DNA of 8,820 nucleotides from Pseudomonadota bacterium (lineage in GTDB: Bacteria; Desulfobacterota; Anaeroferrophillalia; Anaeroferrophillales; Anaeroferrophillaceae), in the NCBI GenBank assembly GCA_011042595.1, contig DQWO01000103.1, forward strand, positions 1-8,820, written 5' to 3'. Positions 5,673-8,820 of this stretch are shown here, piece by piece. A program made the position numbers and the translations under genes. Each line of letters opens with the position of its first letter. Within the stretch, counting starts at the first letter, position 1. The notes below the pieces were generated by a model, which was given only the letters and a program-made list of their open reading frames with translations, made no database searches and was not told the DNA's origin.

Positions 5673-6437
5673 TCAATCCAGGTCAACCTGGGAAAAACGC
5701 CAGCAGGATAACAGCAGTAAAATCCCCAAGTAGCTCAGACTATAGAGCGCCAGTTTCGCCAAAATCGCCGCTGACGGCAGCTGCTGGTGCAGGCCGGCGG
5801 AGGCGAGATGAAAAGCACTAAAGTCTGGGAGCAAATGGTAGAGAATCAGGGACGGTATGCGGGTGAAAGGGCCAGCCTCGGCGGCAACTGCCAGCAGCAT
5901 GGCGGTCCCATGGCCGACAATAAACAACCCCAGGGAAAAAAAGATGGTCGAAAAGAGGGAAAAACCGGTACCCAGCAGGATCACCAGGCCGAGCAGCAGG
6001 AGGTATTTGAGGTAGAGAAATACCAGGGGAATAAACAGCGACATGGTCACCGGCAGGCCGGCCATAGCCAGCACCAGGAGGAAAAATCCACCCAGGAGCA
6101 GCAAACAAACTGCGGCCAACAAAGCCAGGCCGGCAAAAATACCGATAATTACCTGCCAGCGAGCCACAGGTTTGGCTAGCAGCCAGTAAAAACCGCCGTT
6201 TTCCCGGCTGCCGCCCATCTGCCTTCCCCCCTCCAGCAGGACAAAAAGCAGCAGGAAGAAGGCCAGGAAGGCAAAGCCAAAATCGTAAAAAAGTTTATGG
6301 GACTCACCGATGTTAAGGGGAGTCACCAGCACCCCGGCAACCAAAAGCAGCATGATCCCGGCAAAAACCACCAGAAATAGCCTTTTCCCGACAATTTCCC
6401 GGATGGTAACCGTGGCAATGATTTGTACCTGGTTCAT
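5673..6437 (-). CDS. ABC-2 type transporter permease (PilI-like)
   Basis: A 254-aa integral membrane protein with about six hydrophobic segments (near 19-39, 52-70, 97-116, 117-138, 144-176, 230-246). An N-terminal amphipathic TIREIVGKRLF precedes the first segment and ENGGFYWLLAKPVARWQVIIG (about 80-99) lies in a cytoplasmic loop. The latter pattern (L-L-A-K-P-V-x-R) is usual for ABC-2 permeases. It is surely the membrane partner of the ATPase encoded just upstream. Substrate unknown; in Myxococcus the neighbouring pilH/pilI transporter is needed for pilus assembly, and that role is inferred here only from context. I chose ATG 6437 over a TTG at 6470, since the extra residues would be encoded by a heptad repeat array. 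No Shine-Dalgarno sequence is visible, because the array runs to the ATG. Confidence 0.85.
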   Translation of the reverse strand: MNQVQIIATVTIREIVGKRLFLVVFAGIMLLLVAGVLVTPLNIGESHKLFYDFGFAFLAFFLLLFVLLEGGRQMGGSRENGGFYWLLAKPVARWQVIIGIFAGLALLAAVCLLLLGGFFLLVLAMAGLPVTMSLFIPLVFLYLKYLLLLGLVILLGTGFSLFSTIFFSLGLFIVGHGTAMLLAVAAEAGPFTRIPSLILYHLLPDFSAFHLASAGLHQQLPSAAILAKLALYSLSYLGILLLLSCWRFSQVDLD

Positions 6438-6479
6438 AAACAAGGCCAAAGGATAGAGGTTAAAGGACAAAGGTTAAAG
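6438..6479 (-). repeat. Degenerate heptad array filling the ATPase-permease gap
   Basis: On the minus strand, six 7-nt units end exactly at the permease ATG: CTTTAAC, CTTTGTC, CTTTAAC, CTCTATC, CTTTGGC, CTTGTTT. With three extra bases they make up the whole 45-nt gap after the ATPase stop. The consensus is near CTTTATC, the unit found perfect at 3503-3523 on the other strand. Confidence 0.75.
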
Positions 6480-6482
6480 CGG

Positions 6483-7202
6483 CTACCGTGCCTGGATCTT
6501 TTCCAGGAAAAATTCCTCCGGTCGGCCTTCAAGTTCCTCCACCCGGAAAACCCCCAGCGACTGCCCCCGGTGAATGATCCCCACGTGGGTAGCCAACCTG
6601 GCCACATCTTCCAGGATATGGGAAGAAAAAAAGATGGTTTTTCCCTGCTGATGCAGTTGTTGCAGGCGGTCGATGATCTCCCGCCGGCCGGCAATATCAA
6701 GACCGGTAAATGGCTCATCGAGAATCAACAGATCCGGATCATGAATCAATGCCTGAGCCAGACCTAAACGCTGCCGCATGCCCCGGGAAAGATTTTTCAC
6801 CTGCCCTTTGATCCCGGTCAGGCCGACAAACTCAAGGATTTCGGCAGTTCTTTCGGCCGCCCGGGATATTGACATTCCGGCCAGTTTGCCGACCGACCGT
6901 AAAAAACATTCTGGTGATACATGGCCCGGCAAACCGATATTTTCGGCTAAAAAACCCACCCCGGTCAAAGGATGGATTGTTTCCAGCCGGTTGTGGATAT
7001 GGGTGGTACCACCTGTCGGTCGGGTGAAACCCAGCAAAGCACGGATGGCTGTACTTTTACCGGCACCATTCAGGCCCAGGAAAGCAAAACACGATCCCGG
7101 ATCCACTTCCAGGCTGAAGGAATTCAAGGCTTTTACCGGCTGCCGGCGCCAGAAATCCCGATAGTAGATTTTGGTTACATTTTTGAAGGATATGGCAGGC
7201 AT
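6483..7202 (-). CDS. ABC transporter ATP-binding protein (PilH-like)
   Basis: A 239-aa ABC ATPase, energising the permease encoded next. Visible motifs: Walker A GLNGAGKST (43-51), signature LSRGMRQR (138-145), Walker B LLILDEP (158-164), D-loop TGLD (166-169) and switch histidine in SSHILED (193-199). FLAEN (84-88) occupies the Q-loop position, with Glu as in many ABC-2 exporters (Y-L-P-E type). The C-terminal tail is short. The protein resembles the CcmA/NatA/PilH export class, not solute-importer ATPases. Its position inside a pilin operon suggests a pilus-related role like Myxococcus PilH, which is inference. The ATG at 7202 gives the full first beta strand (ISFKNVTKIY). Only TTATTTCC separates it from a heptad-repeat arm, with no ribosome site. 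Confidence 0.92.
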   Translation of the reverse strand: MPAISFKNVTKIYYRDFWRRQPVKALNSFSLEVDPGSCFAFLGLNGAGKSTAIRALLGFTRPTGGTTHIHNRLETIHPLTGVGFLAENIGLPGHVSPECFLRSVGKLAGMSISRAAERTAEILEFVGLTGIKGQVKNLSRGMRQRLGLAQALIHDPDLLILDEPFTGLDIAGRREIIDRLQQLHQQGKTIFFSSHILEDVARLATHVGIIHRGQSLGVFRVEELEGRPEEFFLEKIQAR

Positions 7203-7210
7203 GGAAATAA

Positions 7211-7295
7211 GGTATAAGCTATAAGGTTTACGGTATAAGGATTTTTATACTGCTGTACCATGCAACCGTACACCTTAAACCGTATACCCTATACC
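7211..7295. repeat. Inverted pair of GGTATAA heptad arrays (large imperfect hairpin)
   Basis: Arm 1 (7211-7240) reads GGTATAA, GCTATAA, GGTTTAC, GGTATAA, GG. Arm 2 (7266-7295), on the opposite strand, reads GGTATAG, GGTATAC, GGTTTAA, GGTGTAC, GG. The arms match at 24 of 30 positions across a 25-nt spacer. The structure occupies nearly the whole gap between the second pilin (stop 7305) and the ABC ATPase (start 7202). In mRNA it could form a long stem that protects the upstream pilin message or slows polymerase. It lacks a terminal U-run. Confidence 0.8.
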
Positions 7296-7304
7296 GTTCA
7301 TTTA

Positions 7305-7898
7305 TTACCAATTGCTGGGACGGACACCGGCGGCATCGACGTTATCAGTCTTTATCCGGTCGTCATTGACAAAGAAGATGGCATCTTCCATCCGGTCGTG
7401 GACATTATTCTCATCGCCGGGATAATAGGCCCAGCCGGTGGTTTCATCCGCCCGTCTGGGATCATACTGGGCATCGGCAAGGCTTGAGCTGCGCACTGCC
7501 CTGGGGTTACTGCTCATGCCAACGGTCATCTCCGGCAGGTTGACCATGGGCAGGCTTTGGCCGACATTGCCGGCGACGTTGTCGGATTCAACCAGCTGGT
7601 AGTAGCGAATAGCCTGGGGCCTGGATGAAAGTTCCAGCCGATTCCGGCTCAACTCGTCCACCGTCGGCCAGTCGGGATTGTCCCCGACAGCGCCGGTATT
7701 GATCCCGGAAGCGAGAATCTTGCCGTGGGCGATATGAATACCCTCGCGAATGGAACCAAGCTGGCCTTTGACCGCGGCAATCTTGGCCTCATTCTGCAGA
7801 TCCATGAATTTAGGCACCGCCACCGCCGCCAGCAGGCCGATAATAACAATCACCAGAATCAATTCAATCAGGGTAAAACCACTGTTTTGATTACGCAT
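7305..7898 (-). CDS. MshA/MshB-like type IV pilin 2
   Basis: A 197-aa pilin. The leader MRNQNSG is cut before FTLIELILVIVIIGLLAAVAVP, with Glu at mature position 5. KFMDLQNEAKIAAVKG (30-45) closely resembles the MSHA pilin helix, which has K-F-L-N-L-Q-x-D-A-K. The globular domain ends with GWAYYPGDENN (155-165) and DAIFFVNDD, near the C-terminus as in MshA/MshB. There is no cysteine, so the C-terminal disulfide loop of many type IVa pilins is absent. The ATG at 7898 has GGTGGA just upstream; more distant ATGs at 7910 and 7943 give longer leaders and are less likely. Tandem stop codons TAA TAA end the gene. By position it would correspond to mshA, but I cannot decide which of the two pilins is the main subunit. 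Confidence 0.87.
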   Translation of the reverse strand: MRNQNSGFTLIELILVIVIIGLLAAVAVPKFMDLQNEAKIAAVKGQLGSIREGIHIAHGKILASGINTGAVGDNPDWPTVDELSRNRLELSSRPQAIRYYQLVESDNVAGNVGQSLPMVNLPEMTVGMSSNPRAVRSSSLADAQYDPRRADETTGWAYYPGDENNVHDRMEDAIFFVNDDRIKTDNVDAAGVRPSNW

Positions 7899-7933
7899 AC
7901 TTTCCACCATAACTTGGTTGGCTAACTTCTGAA

Positions 7934-7958
7934 GGGGCAGCACTAAAGTACTGTCCCC
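7934..7958. repeat. Imperfect palindrome GGGG-CAG...CTG-T-CCCC between the pilin genes
   Basis: 25-nt imperfect palindrome between the two pilin genes, with G4/C4 ends, inner stem CAG/CTG and ACT/AGT, and one bulged T. It is followed on the plus strand by more C residues and on the minus strand by TTCAG, not a U-run, so it is not a clear intrinsic terminator. It may reduce readthrough or stabilise the first pilin's message. The rest of the 119-nt gap (7959-8017) shows nothing I recognise. Confidence 0.6.
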
Positions 7959-8017
7959 CCCTTGTTTTTTCAGTAACCGAGCAAGGATTAATCGCTGACC
8001 TTACAACAATTTTAATC

Positions 8018-8617
8018 TTATTCATTCAGGGCAAATCTCCCGTCTCCGGAGTCATCAGCAGTACCATCGTTTTCCGTATAATCCCACTGATCATTTCTAT
8101 CCGGCTTGCCGGTTTCCGGATTTTCATCAGCAACCCCGGTATTAGCATCGGATGCCGGCCCGGTATAGCTTTCGCCAGCACCACTACCATTGCCATCATT
8201 ACTCGCCGTCTTGATCCAACCGTCACTGCCGCCATCACTACCACCACGCAGCGGATCACTCATAACAAACTCAAAAAGGTTGGTAGAATTTACACCACCT
8301 CCTTGTTGCAGCCGCTGTAACCAGCCGTCCCGGTCACCATCAAAGCCAGCGGTAATAGTCGTACTTCCCGTAACCTCTCGCAAAACAGCTTGAGTATCAG
8401 CATTGGACGCATACTTGGTAATCAGGGAGCCGTGAATAATGCCAATGCCGCTGCGAACACCGCCGGCTACCCCCATTTCCGCCGCCACCTTGGCATCATC
8501 CTGGAGGTTAAAATACTTAGGCACCGCCACCGCCGCCAGGATTCCTAAAATAACGATGACCATGATCAGTTCAATCAGGGTAAACCCAGCTGTATTTTTT
8601 TTAGTTCTTTTCAACAT
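8018..8617 (-). CDS. MshA/MshB-like type IV pilin 1 with Asp/Gly-rich C-terminal half
   Basis: A 199-aa pilin. The leader MLKRTKKNTAG, rich in Lys/Arg, precedes FTLIELIMVIVILGILAAVAVP with mature Glu5. KYFNLQDDAKVAAEMG (34-49) is the MSHA-like helix end. FDGDRDGW (92-99) contains D-x-D-x-D-G, the spacing of an EF-hand calcium loop. From about residue 120 on, the chain is poor in hydrophobics and rich in D, G, N, S and T (for example SDGGSDGW, DGNGSGAGES). No cysteine. The start is well supported: AAGGAG (8626-8631) lies 8 nt before the ATG, the best ribosome site in the window, which suggests high expression. It is the first gene of the series seen here and would correspond to mshB or a second major pilin. 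Pilin 2 shares the N-terminal half but has a different C-terminal domain. Confidence 0.87.
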   Translation of the reverse strand: MLKRTKKNTAGFTLIELIMVIVILGILAAVAVPKYFNLQDDAKVAAEMGVAGGVRSGIGIIHGSLITKYASNADTQAVLREVTGSTTITAGFDGDRDGWLQRLQQGGGVNSTNLFEFVMSDPLRGGSDGGSDGWIKTASNDGNGSGAGESYTGPASDANTGVADENPETGKPDRNDQWDYTENDGTADDSGDGRFALNE

Positions 8618-8694
8618 TTTTTGTGCTCCTTTGCATTAAAATATTTTTTCCAAAGGGATTTTTGCCTGCATTGTCAATAAATCCTTTTCCAGAT

Positions 8695-8725
8695 ATCTTA
8701 CTCCCACTATCAACTTAATCGTCAA
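8695..8725 (-). promoter_or_regulatory. Weak sigma70-like promoter candidate ahead of pilin 1
   Basis: On the minus strand, TTGACG (8725-8720) and TAAGAT (8700-8695) are separated by 19 nt, longer than the ideal 17. The pilin 1 start lies 77 nt downstream. Another TTGACA at 8677-8672 has no good -10 at 16-18 nt. I found no convincing sigma54 site (GG-N10-GC). The remaining upstream region 8618-8785 holds no gene and is A/T-rich. Confidence 0.25.
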
Positions 8726-8785
8726 ATAAATAAAAACTTTAATGATTTTCCCCCGCTTGCCGGCAAAAATACTAATCGCCTCTCC

Positions 8786-8813
8786 AACAGCTAACAGCTA
8801 AAGGCTAATAGCT
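8786..8813 (-). repeat. Heptad array (AGCTRTT) at the window edge
   Basis: On the minus strand, four 7-nt units: AGCTATT, AGCCTTT, AGCTGTT, AGCTGTT. It may continue past the window end. It has the same 7-nt period as the arrays at 3503, 6438 and 7211 but a different unit. Confidence 0.75.
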
Positions 8814-8820
8814 CATAGAG

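Noticed and set aside
5787..6179. Plus-strand open frame of 130 codons, rich in Q, K and G
   Set aside because: It is the antisense of the permease; hydrophobic codons read in reverse give this artificial composition.
7934..7958. Intrinsic terminator between the two pilin genes
   Set aside because: The stem is imperfect and no U-run follows directly on either strand (plus strand continues CCC TTG before the T-run).
8672..8677. TTGACA as a -35 box for pilin 1
   Set aside because: The sequence 17 nt downstream (TTTGGA) is not a credible -10; the next T/A-rich hexamer is too far away.

Overview
All real genes in this window lie on the minus strand, so the locus reads from high to low coordinates. 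It looks like one long type IV pilus locus of the MSHA (mannose-sensitive haemagglutinin) kind. The order is two FTLIEL-type pilins (8617-8018, 7898-7305), an ABC transporter ATPase (7202-6483) and its ABC-2 permease (6437-5673), a membrane-anchored TPR-like protein (5496-4852), and then the minor pilins mshC (4751-4227), mshD (4237-3530), mshO (3438-2722) and mshP (2535-2173). A broken GxxExxY gene (2132-1756) follows, then pilM (1719-622) and pilN (616 to beyond position 1). The series pilin, pilin, mshC, mshD, mshO, mshP matches the mshB-A-C-D-O-P order of classical MSHA loci. The three-gene ABC/TPR insert recalls the pilG-H-I transporter genes next to the type IV pilus genes of Myxococcus.

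No rRNA or other taxonomic marker is present. Gene content (MSHA-like pili plus a pilus-linked ABC transporter), moderate GC and a GxxExxY gene with its flanking repeats suggest a deltaproteobacterium-type organism (Desulfobacterota or Myxococcota in current taxonomy). This is inference only.

How the parts would work together: pilins and minor pilins carry class III leaders for a prepilin peptidase. PilM (cytoplasmic actin-like) and PilN (inner-membrane bitopic) form the alignment platform. The minor pilins MshC/D/O/P would prime or cap the fibre. The ABC transporter and TPR protein are accessory. The motor ATPase, platform protein, secretin and peptidase are not in this window.

The most unusual aspect is the junctions between genes, which are filled with several kinds of small repeat: (a) two ~125-bp elements with 27-bp terminal inverted repeats beginning GGGGTCAGG, plus two solo 18-bp ends; (b) three-unit arrays of a 9-nt repeat, two of which flank the GxxExxY pseudogene as inverted repeats; (c) arrays with a 7-nt period at four places; (d) two short palindromes. 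Several of these run right up to, or into, the start of the next gene. In mshC the ~125-bp element supplies the start codon and most of the prepilin leader peptide.
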